Shown: positions 24,807-34,023 of the stretch, one piece after another | Position numbering within the stretch: the first letter of the stretch is position 1 | Layout of the letters: every line of letters begins with the position of its first letter | Origin: Lutimaribacter saemankumensis | GTDB taxonomy: Bacteria; Pseudomonadota; Alphaproteobacteria; Rhodobacterales; Rhodobacteraceae | Length of the DNA: 64,000 nucleotides | Direction: 5' to 3' | Assembly: GCF_900100005.1 (NCBI RefSeq) | Contig: NZ_FNEB01000003.1 | Location: 1 to 64,000, forward strand | Position numbers and translations under genes: made by a program | The notes under the pieces: model-generated | The model's database searches: none | Seen by the model: only the letters and a program-made list of their open reading frames with translations | What the model was told of the DNA's origin: nothing

Positions 24807-24885
24807 GAAAATATCCTGGGGGGAGGCGCCGCTTGCGGCGGCGGGGGGCAAAGCCCCCCAACCCGGCGCGCCCGCAAGGGCGCGC
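24807..24885. repeat. GC-rich palindromic cluster between DUF6455 and nadK
   Basis: The stretch holds GGGGGGC-AAA-GCCCCCC (24843-24859) and GCGCGCCC-GCAA-GGGCGCGC (24866-24885, GNRA-type loop), preceded by CCGAAAATATCCTGGGGGGA (24806-24825). A similar combination follows glyA at 27136-27205. It may be a REP-like intergenic element or the terminator region of nadK, which ends at 24898 on the minus strand. Confidence 0.5.
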
Positions 24886-24897
24886 AATCCCCTTTCG

Positions 24898-25659
24898 TCA
24901 GACGAACTGCTCCCGGATCAGCCGCTCTTCCAGGCCGTGGCCGGGATCGAACAATATCCGGTGCGCGACCTCCGGTGCGCTCTGGATTTCCACCGAAACG
25001 ACATCGCGCACCGACCGCGAATCCGCATCCGCCATCACCGGCCGTTTCTCGGGGTCGGTGACGTCGATGCGCACATGGGCGGTCTTGGGCAAAAGCGCCC
25101 CGCGCCAGCGGCGGGGCCGGAACGGCGCGATCGCCGTCAGGGCCAGCACGTCCGAGCCGATCGGCAGGATCGGCCCATGTGCCGAATAATTGTAGGCGGT
25201 CGATCCGGCCGGCGTGGACACCAGCGCGCCGTCGCAGACGAGTTCCTCCATCCGCAACCGGCCATCGACGGTGATCTTCAGCTTGGCGGCCTGCGGGCCT
25301 TGCCGCAGCAGCGACACTTCGTTGATCGCCAGGGCCTCGTGCACCGATCCGTCCATGCGTGTCGCGCGCATGCGTAGGGGGTTCAGCACTTCTTCCTGTG
25401 CTTCCTGCAGCCTCTCGATCAGGTCGCTTTCGTGAAAGGCGTTCATCAGAAAACCCACCGTGCCCCGGTTCATGCCGTAAACCGGCGCATCCAGGGCCTG
25501 CGTGCGGTGCAGTGTCTGCAGCATGAAACCGTCGCCGCCCAATGCGACGATCACGTCGGCGCTGTCTTCGGGCGCATCGCCGTAGCGCGCCACCAGGGCC
25601 GCACGCGCGGTTTGCGCGCTGGGCGCATCGCTGGCCGTAAAGGCGATGGAAAGCGTCAT
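24898..25659 (-). CDS. nadK: NAD kinase
   Basis: The 253-residue enzyme has the diacylglycerol-kinase-like GGDG motif at 41-44 (VIVALGGDGFMLQTLH), the AINEVSLLR segment and TPAGSTAYNYSAHGPIL. It phosphorylates NAD to NADP with ATP or polyphosphate. Length fits the short alphaproteobacterial form. The ATG at 25659 is preferred; an in-frame ATG at 25710 would add 17 poorly conserved residues. It is divergent from glyA across a 184-base spacer. Confidence 0.95.
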   Translation of the reverse strand: MTLSIAFTASDAPSAQTARAALVARYGDAPEDSADVIVALGGDGFMLQTLHRTQALDAPVYGMNRGTVGFLMNAFHESDLIERLQEAQEEVLNPLRMRATRMDGSVHEALAINEVSLLRQGPQAAKLKITVDGRLRMEELVCDGALVSTPAGSTAYNYSAHGPILPIGSDVLALTAIAPFRPRRWRGALLPKTAHVRIDVTDPEKRPVMADADSRSVRDVVSVEIQSAPEVAHRILFDPGHGLEERLIREQFV

Positions 25660-25843
25660 CTGGCGGAAATCCCGTTTCCGAAGGGCTGAATTCGGTTCCG
25701 AAAGAAACACAAACTTCGCAACATAACCAGCCCCGCCGCATGTGCATGCGCCTGCGTCGCATTCGGCACTTTCCGTGGGGCGGGGTTTACTTTAGGACAA
25801 CGCCCAAACCATTCCTTTGGATTTCACCGCAACGGAGCCCTTG

Positions 25844-27127
25844 ATGTCTGACACCGGTTTCTTCACCGAATCCCTCGCCTCGCGCGACCCCGAGCTTTTC
25901 AAGTCGATCACCGACGAGCTTGGCCGCCAGCGCCACGAGATCGAATTGATCGCCTCGGAAAACATCGTTTCGGCCGCCGTGATGGAGGCCCAGGGCTCGG
26001 TCATGACGAACAAATACGCCGAAGGGTACCCGGGCCGGCGGTATTACGGCGGCTGCCAGTTCGTCGACGTGGCCGAGAACCTTGCCATCGACCGCGCCAA
26101 GCAGCTTTTCGGCTGTGAATTCGCAAATGTGCAGCCCAACTCGGGAAGCCAGGCCAACCAGGGCGTCTATACCGCGCTGCTGCAGCCGGGCGACACGATC
26201 CTCGGGATGTCGCTGGATGCCGGCGGGCACCTGACCCACGGCGCCAAGCCCAACCAATCGGGCAAGTGGTTCAATGCCGTGCAATACGGGGTGCGCCAGC
26301 AGGACAGCCTGATCGATTACGACCAGATCGCCGCGCTGACCGCCGAGCACAAGCCCAAGATGATCATCGCGGGCGGTTCGGCCATCCCGCGGGTGATCGA
26401 CTTTGCCAAGATCCGCGAAATCGCCGACACCGTGGGCGCGATCGTTCTGGCCGATGTCGCGCATTTCGCGGGCCTCATCGCGGCGGGCGTCTATCCCAAC
26501 CCGTTCCCGCATGCCCATGTCGTGACCACCACCACCCACAAGACCCTGCGTGGCCCGCGCGGCGGCATGATCCTGACCAATGACGAGGCGATCGCGAAAA
26601 AGATCAACAGCGCGATCTTCCCCGGCATTCAGGGCGGCCCGCTGATGCACGTGATCGCGGCCAAGGCCGTGGCCTTTGGCGAGGCGCTGCGTCCCGAATT
26701 CAAGGCTTATCAGCAGCAGGTCGTGAAAAACGCCCAGGCGCTGGCCGACCAGCTTATGAAGGGCGGCCTGGACATCGTCACCGGCGGCACCGACAGCCAT
26801 GTGATGCTGGTCGACCTGCGGCCCAAGGGCGTCAAGGGCAACGCGACCGAAGCCGCGCTGGAGCGCGCGCACATCACCTGCAACAAGAACGGCATCCCGT
26901 TCGACCCCGAAAAGCCCACCGTCACCAGCGGTGTGCGCCTGGGCACGCCCGCCGGCACCACCCGCGGCTTTGGCGAGGCCGAGTTCCGCCAGATCGCCGA
27001 CTGGATCGTCGAGGTCGTGGACGGGCTGGCCGCCAATGGCGAGGACGGCAATGCCGAGGTCGAAGCCAAGGTGAAGGCCGAGGTCGAGGCATTGTGCAAG
27101 AAATTCCCGATCTATCCTAACATCTGA
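25844..27127 (+). CDS. glyA: Serine hydroxymethyltransferase
   Basis: The 427-residue PLP enzyme has the PLP-lysine K233 in [14 protein letters not shown] and the N-terminal [13 protein letters not shown]. It converts serine and tetrahydrofolate to glycine and 5,10-methylene-THF. Roseobacters also use it in the serine cycle or photorespiration-like routes. CGGAG lies 7 bases before the ATG at 25844. Two GC hairpins follow the stop codon. Confidence 0.97.
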   Translation: MSDTGFFTESLASRDPELFKSITDELGRQRHEIELIASENIVSAAVMEAQGSVMTNKYAEGYPGRRYYGGCQFVDVAENLAIDRAKQLFGCEFANVQPNSGSQANQGVYTALLQPGDTILGMSLDAGGHLTHGAKPNQSGKWFNAVQYGVRQQDSLIDYDQIAALTAEHKPKMIIAGGSAIPRVIDFAKIREIADTVGAIVLADVAHFAGLIAAGVYPNPFPHAHVVTTTTHKTLRGPRGGMILTNDEAIAKKINSAIFPGIQGGPLMHVIAAKAVAFGEALRPEFKAYQQQVVKNAQALADQLMKGGLDIVTGGTDSHVMLVDLRPKGVKGNATEAALERAHITCNKNGIPFDPEKPTVTSGVRLGTPAGTTRGFGEAEFRQIADWIVEVVDGLAANGEDGNAEVEAKVKAEVEALCKKFPIYPNI

Positions 27128-27135
27128 CCGGTTGT

Positions 27136-27177
27136 GCGCCCACATGGGCGCGCCAGGGCGGGGGGCTTTGCCCCCCG
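27136..27177. terminator. Two hairpins after glyA
   Basis: GCGCCCA-CA-TGGGCGC (27136-27151) and CGGGGGGC-TTT-GCCCCCCG (27159-27177) follow the glyA stop codon by 9 and 32 bases. They likely end or protect the glyA message, though no T-run follows. The second stem is almost the inverse of the one at 24843-24859. Confidence 0.5.
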
Positions 27178-27231
27178 TCGCCACAAGCGGTGACTTCCCC
27201 CGGAATATTCATCGCAAGAGGACGCTCGGCC

Positions 27232-27603
27232 TCAGATTATGCCCTGCCAACGCAGCAGGCCGAGGATGATCGCCGCCAGCAGCAACAGGTTGAATGCCAT
27301 GCTGCTCGCAAGGCTGAGCCACCAGTCCTTGCGACGCTCTTTCGGGTTGATGGTCTTGAGGTAATCCAGAGCCGTCGAATAAGCGCGGTCCAGTGCGCTG
27401 GTGTCCATCATGCGGGCCAGCTTGGGGTTTTCCGACATCTGCGCGGCTTCATCCAGCTGGCGCAGGTTGCGCCGCACCCATCCCGGCAAAAGGCGCCCGG
27501 CCTTGTTGGCGCGGTGCCCGAGCGTCCCCTTGCGCAGGCCCAGCTTTTGCTCCAGCAATGCGTTCAGATGCGCAGTCTTGCGCGAAAGGTCTTTGGAATC
27601 CAT
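27232..27603 (-). CDS. Hypothetical protein with C-terminal membrane helix
   Basis: The 123-residue protein is basic and helical at the N terminus (KTAHLNALLEQKLGLRKGTL), with a single hydrophobic helix at about 97-118 (ASSMAFNLLLLAAIILGLL). It is likely inner-membrane anchored with a cytosolic N domain. I do not recognise the family. GCGGAGAGA lies about 6 bases before the ATG at 27603. It is divergent from the hydrolase gene. Confidence 0.72.
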   Translation of the reverse strand: MDSKDLSRKTAHLNALLEQKLGLRKGTLGHRANKAGRLLPGWVRRNLRQLDEAAQMSENPKLARMMDTSALDRAYSTALDYLKTINPKERRKDWWLSLASSMAFNLLLLAAIILGLLRWQGII

Positions 27604-27668
27604 CGGCGTCTCTCCGCCGGGCAGGCTAGAACGCGTTCCGGCCGGGGTCAAACGCCAAGGGAGCAACG

Positions 27669-28436
27669 ATGCTGAACTACATCACCCATGGAAACATGCA
27701 GGCAGGTCCGGGCCTTTTGATTGCGCACGGGCTTTATGGGTCGGCGCGGAACTGGGGCGAGATCGCAAAGCGTCTGTCCGAAGACCGGCCCGTCGTCGCC
27801 GTCGATATGCGGAATCATGGCGACAGCCCGTGGTTCGACACCCATGGCTACGAGGACATGGCCAACGACCTGGCCGAAGTCATCGGCCATCTGGGCGGGG
27901 CGTGGGACGTTCTGGGCCATTCCATGGGCGGCAAAACCGCGATGACGCTGGCATTGACCCATCCCGAAAAACTGCGCCGCCTGATCGTCGCCGACATCGC
28001 GCCGGTGGCGTATGATCATTCGCAAATTCAGTACATCGAGGCGATGAAGGCCGTGGATCTTTCGAGGGTTCAGAAACGCTCGGACGCGCTGGAACAACTC
28101 GGGGGCGTCGACGATCCGCAATTGCAGGCGTTCTTTCTGCAGTCGCTGGATGTGGCGAACCGGCGCTGGCGGCTGAACCTCGATGTGCTTGCGGCCGAGA
28201 TGCCGAAAATCCTGTCCTTTCCGCAGATCGACGCGCAGTTCGACGGTCCGACCCTGTTTTTGTCCGGGGCGGATTCGCACTATGTCGACCGGGCCTACCG
28301 CCCGCGGATCAAGGAACTGTTCCCGCGCGCGCAATTTGCCAAGATACCCGGCGCGGGCCATTGGCTCCACGCCGAGAAACCACGCGAATTCGAAGCCGCC
28401 GTCAGCCACTGGCTGACCGTGACGGCGGCGGGGTGA
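27669..28436 (+). CDS. Alpha/beta hydrolase (YbfF-like esterase)
   Basis: The 255-residue protein has the nucleophile elbow GHSMGG with Ser85, the oxyanion segment HGLYGSARNW and the His of PGAGHWLHAEKP, with an acid in LSGADSHYVD. It matches the YbfF branch of acyl-CoA/carboxylesterases, with RNHGDSPW typical of that branch. The natural ester is unknown. GGGAGCAACG precedes the ATG. Confidence 0.9.
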   Translation: MLNYITHGNMQAGPGLLIAHGLYGSARNWGEIAKRLSEDRPVVAVDMRNHGDSPWFDTHGYEDMANDLAEVIGHLGGAWDVLGHSMGGKTAMTLALTHPEKLRRLIVADIAPVAYDHSQIQYIEAMKAVDLSRVQKRSDALEQLGGVDDPQLQAFFLQSLDVANRRWRLNLDVLAAEMPKILSFPQIDAQFDGPTLFLSGADSHYVDRAYRPRIKELFPRAQFAKIPGAGHWLHAEKPREFEAAVSHWLTVTAAG

Positions 28437-28440
28437 CAGG

Positions 28441-28626
28441 TCAGGCGTTGTTGTAAAGCTGGCGCGCCACGGCCCAAGACATGGGCAAGGCAAGCGCAAA
28501 CCCCGCAGCCGCGGCGATCAGGATCGGCTGAAGCGTCGTGTACCCGGCCACGAGCGACACGATGATAAGACTTCCTGCCAGCGTGGTGCTGATGAGCGAA
28601 TAGAGAATAGAAGCAAGGCGCATCAT
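28441..28626 (-). CDS. Small two-helix membrane protein
   Basis: The product of about 60 residues has two hydrophobic segments (about 4-27 and 32-50). Similar short proteins in Rhodobacteraceae are, as far as I recall, often labelled CTP synthetase by transferred error; nothing here resembles CTP synthase. It starts at tandem ATGs (28626 or 28623). A FNR-box-like sequence lies 75 bases upstream. Function unknown. Confidence 0.7.
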   Translation of the reverse strand: MMRLASILYSLISTTLAGSLIIVSLVAGYTTLQPILIAAAAGFALALPMSWAVARQLYNNA

Positions 28627-28700
28627 GGCGGGCCTCATGTATTGTTTGCACAGGCGCGTTCCCGTGAAACATACATTAGCAATTCAACAATACTTGCGCC

Positions 28701-28714
28701 TTGATCTGTGTCAG
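28701..28714. promoter_or_regulatory. Fnr/FnrL-box-like sequence
   Basis: TTGATCTGTGTCAG matches the Fnr consensus TTGAY-N4-RTCAA at nine of ten defined positions. Its centre is about 82 bases before the ATG at 28626; a TAATGT hexamer at 28673-28678 on the minus strand would put it near -41 of a start site. This is the class II position for an activator. It could also be chance. Confidence 0.35.
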
Positions 28715-28775
28715 ATCGAAAGCTGTTGCGCGGCTCTGTCTCGGGGCTGCAATTGACGCAGGTGGCCGGGGGCGC

Positions 28776-29069
28776 CTATTCGGCCGCTTCGCGCAGGCGC
28801 GGCCGTGCCGCCGAGGCAAGTTCGAGTTTTTGAAACGCCGTGCGCGCGCGGCAGAAATGCGGCGTGCCGGGATGCCCCTGCGCGATCCAGCGTGCGCAGG
28901 TGTCGGTGCAGTTGCATCGGTTGCAGGCAACCAGCGTGTCGCGCAATTCGTCGAAATGGGCGGGGGCCTGTTCATCGGTGATGTCGATCCCCAGATGGTC
29001 GAACATCGCATGGCGTACACGTTGGCGGCGCCGGAAATCGGACATCATTCTGTTAAGCGCACCTGACAT
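28776..29069 (-). CDS. DUF6455 family protein (second of two in the window)
   Basis: The 97-residue protein has a basic N terminus (MSDFRRRQRVRHAMFDHLGI) and the same C-x2-C-x5-C-x14-C pattern as the copy at 24514 (CNRCNCTDTC... FCRARTAF), with an extra Cys. The match covers the last 60 residues of both proteins. GGGAGAGAGG precedes the ATG at 29069 closely. The role of the family is unknown; the cysteines suggest metal binding. Confidence 0.8.
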   Translation of the reverse strand: MSGALNRMMSDFRRRQRVRHAMFDHLGIDITDEQAPAHFDELRDTLVACNRCNCTDTCARWIAQGHPGTPHFCRARTAFQKLELASAARPRLREAAE

Positions 29070-29200
29070 TTCCTCTCTCCCTGTGTAAATTTTGGTTTAC
29101 AGTGTATACGCCGGCATGCCTTGGCCGGATCACAGGAAGGTGAAAATTTTTTCCGGGCGCGAAAACGCGCCGGGCTATTGCAGGGATTTTTTGGATTATC

Positions 29201-29277
29201 TGGTCGGAGTGAGAGGATTCGAACCTCCGGCCCCTGCCTCCCGAAGACAGTGCTCTACCAGGCTGAGCTACACTCCG
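29201..29277 (-). tRNA. tRNA-Pro (anticodon CGG)
   Basis: The minus strand gives a 77-nt cloverleaf with encoded CCA (29201-29203), discriminator A and acceptor stem CGGAGTG/CACTCCG. The anticodon stem is CTGTC/GGCAG around TTCGGGA, so the anticodon is CGG and it reads CCG proline codons. The T arm has GTTCGAATC. Confidence 0.95.
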
Positions 29278-29289
29278 ACCGTGGCGCGT

Positions 29290-29318
29290 GCATTACCGCT
29301 GCCTTGCGCGATTTGCAA
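29290..29318 (-). promoter_or_regulatory. Candidate promoter of tRNA-Pro
   Basis: On the minus strand TTGCAA (29313-29318) and TAATGC (29290-29295) are 17 bases apart, with a start expected about 6 bases before the tRNA. The layout matches that of the tRNA-Gln promoter. Confidence 0.5.
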
Positions 29319-29410
29319 GGGCTAACGCGCAGGAAATGCACGGGCCCTGTCGCGCCTTGCGCACGGGCACGGCCAAGGGCAAGATCGGCCCGTGCCGGGA
29401 CAAGGGGCCG

Positions 29411-31003
29411 ATGGATCACGTTCTTTCCCTGATTGGCGGTGTGGGCATGTTCCTTCTGGGAATGGAGGTCATGACGGCCGCGTTGCGCGATGCGGCGGGC
29501 CGCGATCTGCGGGCGGTTCTTGCACGTTTTACCACGACCCCGATGCGCGGTGTCCTGACCGGGGCCGGGGCGACCGCGATCATCCAGTCGTCCAGCGCCA
29601 CGACGGTCATGACCGTCGGATTCGTCGGGGCGGGCCTGTTGTCGATGCCGCAGGCGCTGGGTGTGATATTCGGCGCGAATATCGGCACCACGGCCACCGG
29701 ATGGCTTGTGTCGATCCTGGGGTTCAAGCTGCAGCTCGATGCGGTCGCGATGGCGGCTCTTTTGCCCGCCAGCCTGATGGTCCTGCTGGGCCGCGGCGCG
29801 GTGGCGCGGGCCGGACGCGTGGCGGCGGGGCTGTGCCTGTTGCTGGTCGCCCTGGCGCTGATGCAGAACGGCGCGGCAGACCTGACCGAACAGTTGACGC
29901 CCGAACGGCTGCCCGGACCAACCCTGGCCGGGTTGCTGTTTCTGGCGGGCCTGGGGGTCGCGGTGACGGTGCTCATGCAATCGTCCAGCGCGGCATTGGC
30001 GCTTGCCCTGGTGTTGCTCGACAGCGGGGCGCTGGCGTTGATCCAGGCGGCGGCGATCGTTCTGGGAATGAATGTCGGCACGACCTTTACCGCGATCCTT
30101 GCATCGGTCGGCGGATCGAAACCGATGCGGCAGACGGCCGTGGCCAACCTGCTGTTCAATATCGGAACGTTTGCGGTGGCCTTTCCGGTGGTCTGGCTGG
30201 CTGCGGGCTGGATCACCGATTTCGGCGCGGATCATGATGCGATGACGATCCTTCTGGCGATGCACACCGGATTCAACGTGCTGGGCGTCGCGATGTTCCT
30301 GCCTCTAACCGCGCGGTTTGCGGACTTTGTCGCGCGGTTGGTGCCGGAACGGAAAGAGCCGCCCCTGGTCAGCCTGGACCGTTCGATGCTGCGCGACCCC
30401 GAGACCGCGCTGGTCGCCGCGCAGGTGGCGGCGGACAAGATCGCGGCGCGGCTCTTCGGTGCGCTTGGCGGGGCGCTGGCCGGGCATCCCGATTTCCGGG
30501 GGCTTTCCGCGCTGGGGCCCTGTGACACCGCGGTCGAAGAGCTGCGGAACTTCCTGCAGAACATACGCCTGCCAGAGGGGCGCAAATCGGCCGAAGCTGT
30601 CTATTCCGCGTTGCTGCACCAGCTCGACCATCTGGTGCGGATGCGCGCACGGGTGGAAAGCCGGGGCTATTTCACGGCGCTGATGGATGACCGTGCGCTG
30701 CGCCGACCGGCGTTGGCGATCGGTGCCTGCCTCAGGCGTCTGGGCGAGGGGCCGTCGACGCAGGAGGCCGCCCGGCTGGCCCGCCTGCAGGCGCTTCTGG
30801 ATCACCGGCAGGCACGGCATCGCCGGGGCCTGCTGCTGGGCGAACATGCCGGGCTTTATTCCTTGGCTGATGTGTTTTCGCATACCGATGCGATGCGGTG
30901 GCTGCTGCGCACCCTGCATCACGCGGTGCGTGTGGCCGACTACCAGGCGCAGGCGCGCGAGGGGTTGTCCGCGGCCCCCGAAAGGGCCGCGGACCGGGAT
31001 TGA
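29411..31003 (+). CDS. Na/Pi cotransporter family protein (NptA-like) with PhoU-like domain
   Basis: The 530-residue protein has the two inverted QSSSA repeats of the Na/phosphate symporter family (IIQSSSATT at 58-66, and VLMQSSSAALAL at about 190-201) in eight or so hydrophobic segments (to about residue 310). A soluble C-terminal half (about 330-530) resembles PhoU-type helical bundles. It likely imports phosphate with sodium, or exports it; related proteins also affect metal handling. AAGGGGCCG precedes the ATG at 29411. It converges with leuB with no spacer (31003/31004). Confidence 0.9.
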   Translation: MDHVLSLIGGVGMFLLGMEVMTAALRDAAGRDLRAVLARFTTTPMRGVLTGAGATAIIQSSSATTVMTVGFVGAGLLSMPQALGVIFGANIGTTATGWLVSILGFKLQLDAVAMAALLPASLMVLLGRGAVARAGRVAAGLCLLLVALALMQNGAADLTEQLTPERLPGPTLAGLLFLAGLGVAVTVLMQSSSAALALALVLLDSGALALIQAAAIVLGMNVGTTFTAILASVGGSKPMRQTAVANLLFNIGTFAVAFPVVWLAAGWITDFGADHDAMTILLAMHTGFNVLGVAMFLPLTARFADFVARLVPERKEPPLVSLDRSMLRDPETALVAAQVAADKIAARLFGALGGALAGHPDFRGLSALGPCDTAVEELRNFLQNIRLPEGRKSAEAVYSALLHQLDHLVRMRARVESRGYFTALMDDRALRRPALAIGACLRRLGEGPSTQEAARLARLQALLDHRQARHRRGLLLGEHAGLYSLADVFSHTDAMRWLLRTLHHAVRVADYQAQAREGLSAAPERAADRD

Positions 31004-32110
31004 TCAGACGCTGGCGTCCAGCGCGGCGACGATCGCATCGCCCATTTCCGATGTCGAAACAGGGGTCACGCCTTCTTCGCCCAGCAGGTCGGCCGTGCGC
31101 ACGCCATCGGCCAGCACCTTTTCGACGGCCTTTTCCAGCCGGTCCGCCTCGTCGCCCATATCGAAGGAATAGCGCAGCGCCATAGCGAAGCTAAGGATGC
31201 AGGCGATGGGATTCGCCTTGCCCTGGCCCGCGATATCGGGGGCAGAACCGTGTACCGGTTCATACAGCGCCTTGGGCCGGCCATTGGCCATCGGGGCGCC
31301 CAGGCTGGCCGAAGGCAGCATTCCAAGGCTGCCGGTCAGCATCGCGGCGGCATCCGACAGCAGGTCGCCAAAGAGGTTGTCGGTGACGATCACGTCGAAC
31401 TGCTTGGGCCAGCGGCAAAGCTGCATGGCGCCGGCGTCGGCATACATGTGGCTGAGCTCCACGTCCGGGTATTCCTCGTCATGGACCTTTTGCACCACTT
31501 CGCGCCACAGGATGCCCGATTCCATCACGTTGGCCTTTTCCATCGAACAGACCTTGTTGCCACGCCGGCGGGCCAGTTCGAAGGCCGAACGCGCGACGCG
31601 CTCGATCTCGGATTCGGTGTAACGCTGGGTGTTGATGCCCACGCGTTCGTTGCCTTCCTCGAAAATCCCGCGCGGTTCGCCGAAATAGATGCCGCTGGTC
31701 AGTTCGCGCACGATCATGATGTCGAGCCCGGCGACCACGTCCTTTTTCAGCGACGAGAAATCGGCCAGCGCGTCAAAGCACTGCGCAGGGCGCAGGTTGG
31801 CGTAGAGGTCCATTTCCTTGCGCAGGCGCAGCAGGCCACGTTCGGGTTTCACGCTGAAATCCAGGTTGTCGTATTTCGGCCCGCCCACGGCGCCCAGCAG
31901 GACGGCATCGACCGATTGCGCCTGTTCCATCGTCTCGTCCGTCAGCGGCGTGCCATGCGCGTCATAGCTGGCACCGCCAACAAGCCCTTCGCTCACGTCG
32001 AAGGCAAGGTCGCGCTTGGCGCCGTACCAGTCGATGATCTTGCGCACTTCGGCCATGACTTCGGGGCCGATCCCGTCACCGGGCAGGATAAGAAGCGATG
32101 GGTTGGTCAT
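31004..32110 (-). CDS. leuB: 3-isopropylmalate dehydrogenase
   Basis: The 368-residue enzyme has [15 protein letters not shown] at the start, the substrate arginines in [15 protein letters not shown], the metal Asps in [10 protein letters not shown] and [16 protein letters not shown], and the NAD loop [18 protein letters not shown]. It oxidises and decarboxylates 3-isopropylmalate in leucine synthesis. The ATG at 32110 is the one adjoining [13 protein letters not shown] and is preceded by GAAGGAC; longer frames to 32287 lack conservation. LeuC and LeuD lie 4 kb away on the same strand, separated by four unrelated genes. Confidence 0.96.
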   Translation of the reverse strand: MTNPSLLILPGDGIGPEVMAEVRKIIDWYGAKRDLAFDVSEGLVGGASYDAHGTPLTDETMEQAQSVDAVLLGAVGGPKYDNLDFSVKPERGLLRLRKEMDLYANLRPAQCFDALADFSSLKKDVVAGLDIMIVRELTSGIYFGEPRGIFEEGNERVGINTQRYTESEIERVARSAFELARRRGNKVCSMEKANVMESGILWREVVQKVHDEEYPDVELSHMYADAGAMQLCRWPKQFDVIVTDNLFGDLLSDAAAMLTGSLGMLPSASLGAPMANGRPKALYEPVHGSAPDIAGQGKANPIACILSFAMALRYSFDMGDEADRLEKAVEKVLADGVRTADLLGEEGVTPVSTSEMGDAIVAALDASV

Positions 32111-32171
32111 GTTCTGCTGTCCTTCGTCTGCAAAAGCGTTGCGCGTGGCGTAGCGCCCGGCGCCGGAAGGG

Positions 32172-33068
32172 TCAAGAAAGCAAAGGCGCCAGCCCGTCGG
32201 CCAGCACGTCCCAGACGCGCGCGATGCGCGGTGTCCGGCGCGTCGATTGCGGTGCGGCCAGCCAGACGGGCAGGGTGGGAAGGTCAATGCCCAGGTCGAT
32301 GATTTCCAGCGACGGGTCGCGCTCGGCGATGTGGCGCTGCACGAAACCTATGCCGCAGCCAGCGCGCGCCAGTTCCACGCAGGCGGCCTGATCGTCGCAA
32401 CGCAGGGCGAACCAGTCGCGCGTGGCGGGGAACCCGGCCTCGCGCATACCGCGCAGGATCAGGTCGGACCGGTCATAGCCGATCAGGTCGTGCTGCATCA
32501 GGTCGTCCGGCGTGCGCGGGCGGCCGCGCCTGTCGAGGTATTCGCGACTTGCGAAGATGGCGATGGGCAGATCGCCCAGATGCCGCGTGACGATATCGAG
32601 CTGCGTGCTGCGGAACATGCGCAGCGCGATGTCGGCCTCGCGGAACAGCAGGTTCTCGGGGCTGTCCGACGGCACAAGTTCGATCGTGATCTCGGGCTCT
32701 TCGCGCCGCAGGCGGGCCAGGATCGGTGGCAGGATGTAATGGGCCACGATGTGGCTGGCCGTGATCCGCACCACGCCTTTCAGGGCATGGTCCCGACCCA
32801 TGGCGGCCAGCGCCATGCGGCCGGCCGCCTCTTGCATGCTGCGCGCGGCGGGCAGCAGCGCCTGGCCGGCCTCGCTGAGGGTCAGGCCGCGCGGGTGGCG
32901 GATGAACAGGGCGGTGCCGAACTGATCCTCGAGGCTGCGTATCTGGCGGCCAAGTGTCGGCTGGCTACTTCCGAGCAGGCGCGCCGCGCCCGACAGTGTG
33001 CCGGTTTCGGCCACGGCCAGGAATGCGGGGATGAGCGACCAGTCGGTGATCTTGAGCGTTTTGGCCAT
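32172..33068 (-). CDS. LysR-family transcriptional regulator
   Basis: The 298-residue protein has the LysR winged HTH (about 9-67, with [20 protein letters not shown]) and a co-inducer domain to the end. It is divergent from the epimerase gene, which is the typical arrangement for a LysR regulator controlling its neighbour and itself. Two palindromic ATTC/GAAT sequences lie in the shared spacer. The inducer is unknown. Confidence 0.93.
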   Translation of the reverse strand: MAKTLKITDWSLIPAFLAVAETGTLSGAARLLGSSQPTLGRQIRSLEDQFGTALFIRHPRGLTLSEAGQALLPAARSMQEAAGRMALAAMGRDHALKGVVRITASHIVAHYILPPILARLRREEPEITIELVPSDSPENLLFREADIALRMFRSTQLDIVTRHLGDLPIAIFASREYLDRRGRPRTPDDLMQHDLIGYDRSDLILRGMREAGFPATRDWFALRCDDQAACVELARAGCGIGFVQRHIAERDPSLEIIDLGIDLPTLPVWLAAPQSTRRTPRIARVWDVLADGLAPLLS

Positions 33069-33123
33069 TCAATAATGAATGGAGGATATCCAAAATCTGT
33101 CAATATCCATTCGCAAGGGAATG
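33066..33123. promoter_or_regulatory. Candidate LysR operators in the LysR-epimerase spacer
   Basis: CATTCA-ATAA-TGAATG (33066-33081, overlapping the lysR start codon) and CATTC-GCAAGG-GAATG (33108-33123) are two palindromes with the same ATTC/GAAT half-sites, 27 bases apart. The first holds a T-N11-A core of LysR type. They could be the regulator's recognition and activation sites. Confidence 0.45.
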
Positions 33124-33159
33124 AACGATAAGCGTGGCGAATGGATTAAGGAGGACAAG

Positions 33160-34023
33160 ATGTCAGGAACTATCCTTGTGCTTGGGGCAAGCGGCCGTTT
33201 TGGGCGCAACATTTCCGATGTGTTCGCGGCCGCCGGCTGGACAGTGCGCGGATTCGACCGCGCAAAAGACAATCTGGACAGCGCCGCCGCCGGTGCCGAC
33301 GTGATCGCGATGGGGTGGAACCCGCCCTATCACCGATGGGCGGCCGAGATGCCGGCCCTGCATGCTCAGGTCCGCCGCGCAGCCTTGCGTCATGGAGCGA
33401 CCGTTCTGCTGCCGGGGAACGTGTATGTTTTCGGGGATGGCAGCGGACCGGTCTGGGATGAATCCACCCCGCACGCCGCGACCAACCCGCTGGGCCGGTT
33501 GCGCGCCGAGATGGAGGCCGCCTATCGGAACGAGGGCGTCAGGACGATCCTTCTGCGGGCGGGGGATTTCCTGGACACCGAAGCGTCCGGCAACTGGTTC
33601 GATGCGATGATGGCGAAGCCTGTCGCCAAGGGTGTTCTGCGCTACCCGGGGGCCACGGACGTGCCGCATGCCTGGGCGTATCTGCCCGATGTGGCGCGTG
33701 CGTTTCTGGACCTGGCGGAACAGCGCGACAGCTTGCCCGTCTATGCCGACATCCCCTTTCCCGGCTATACGCTGACGGGGCAGGAGATGGCGACGGCGCT
33801 TGGCCGCGTAACGGGGCGCAAGATACGTCTGCGCCCGGTCCCGTGGTGGATGCTGCGGCTGGCCCGGCCTTTCATGCCCTTCGTGGGCGGGATGTTCGAG
33901 ATGCGGTATCTCTGGTCGCTTCCACACCGCATGGATGGCCGCCGCTTCGATGCGCTGTTGCCCGATTTCGTGCCGACACCGCTGGACATTGCCCTTGCGG
34001 CGGCGATCGCGCCGCTGCGCTAA
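33160..34023 (+). CDS. NAD-dependent epimerase/dehydratase family protein (atypical SDR)
   Basis: The 287-residue protein has the Rossmann glycine motif VLGASGRFGRNISD (about 6-19), an LLPGNVYVFGDG strand, a family-like AWAYLPDVARAFLDL and a late WSLPHRMDGRRF. The catalytic YxxxK typical of classical members is not obvious, so it belongs to the extended/atypical group. The substrate is unknown. AAGGAGG lies 6 bases before the ATG at 33160. It is divergent from lysR and probably its target. Confidence 0.8.
   Translation: MSGTILVLGASGRFGRNISDVFAAAGWTVRGFDRAKDNLDSAAAGADVIAMGWNPPYHRWAAEMPALHAQVRRAALRHGATVLLPGNVYVFGDGSGPVWDESTPHAATNPLGRLRAEMEAAYRNEGVRTILLRAGDFLDTEASGNWFDAMMAKPVAKGVLRYPGATDVPHAWAYLPDVARAFLDLAEQRDSLPVYADIPFPGYTLTGQEMATALGRVTGRKIRLRPVPWWMLRLARPFMPFVGGMFEMRYLWSLPHRMDGRRFDALLPDFVPTPLDIALAAAIAPLR

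Noticed and set aside
28441-28626. Calling the 60-residue protein CTP synthetase
   Set aside because: It lacks every CTP synthase domain; I recall that name only as an annotation carried over for similar small membrane proteins.
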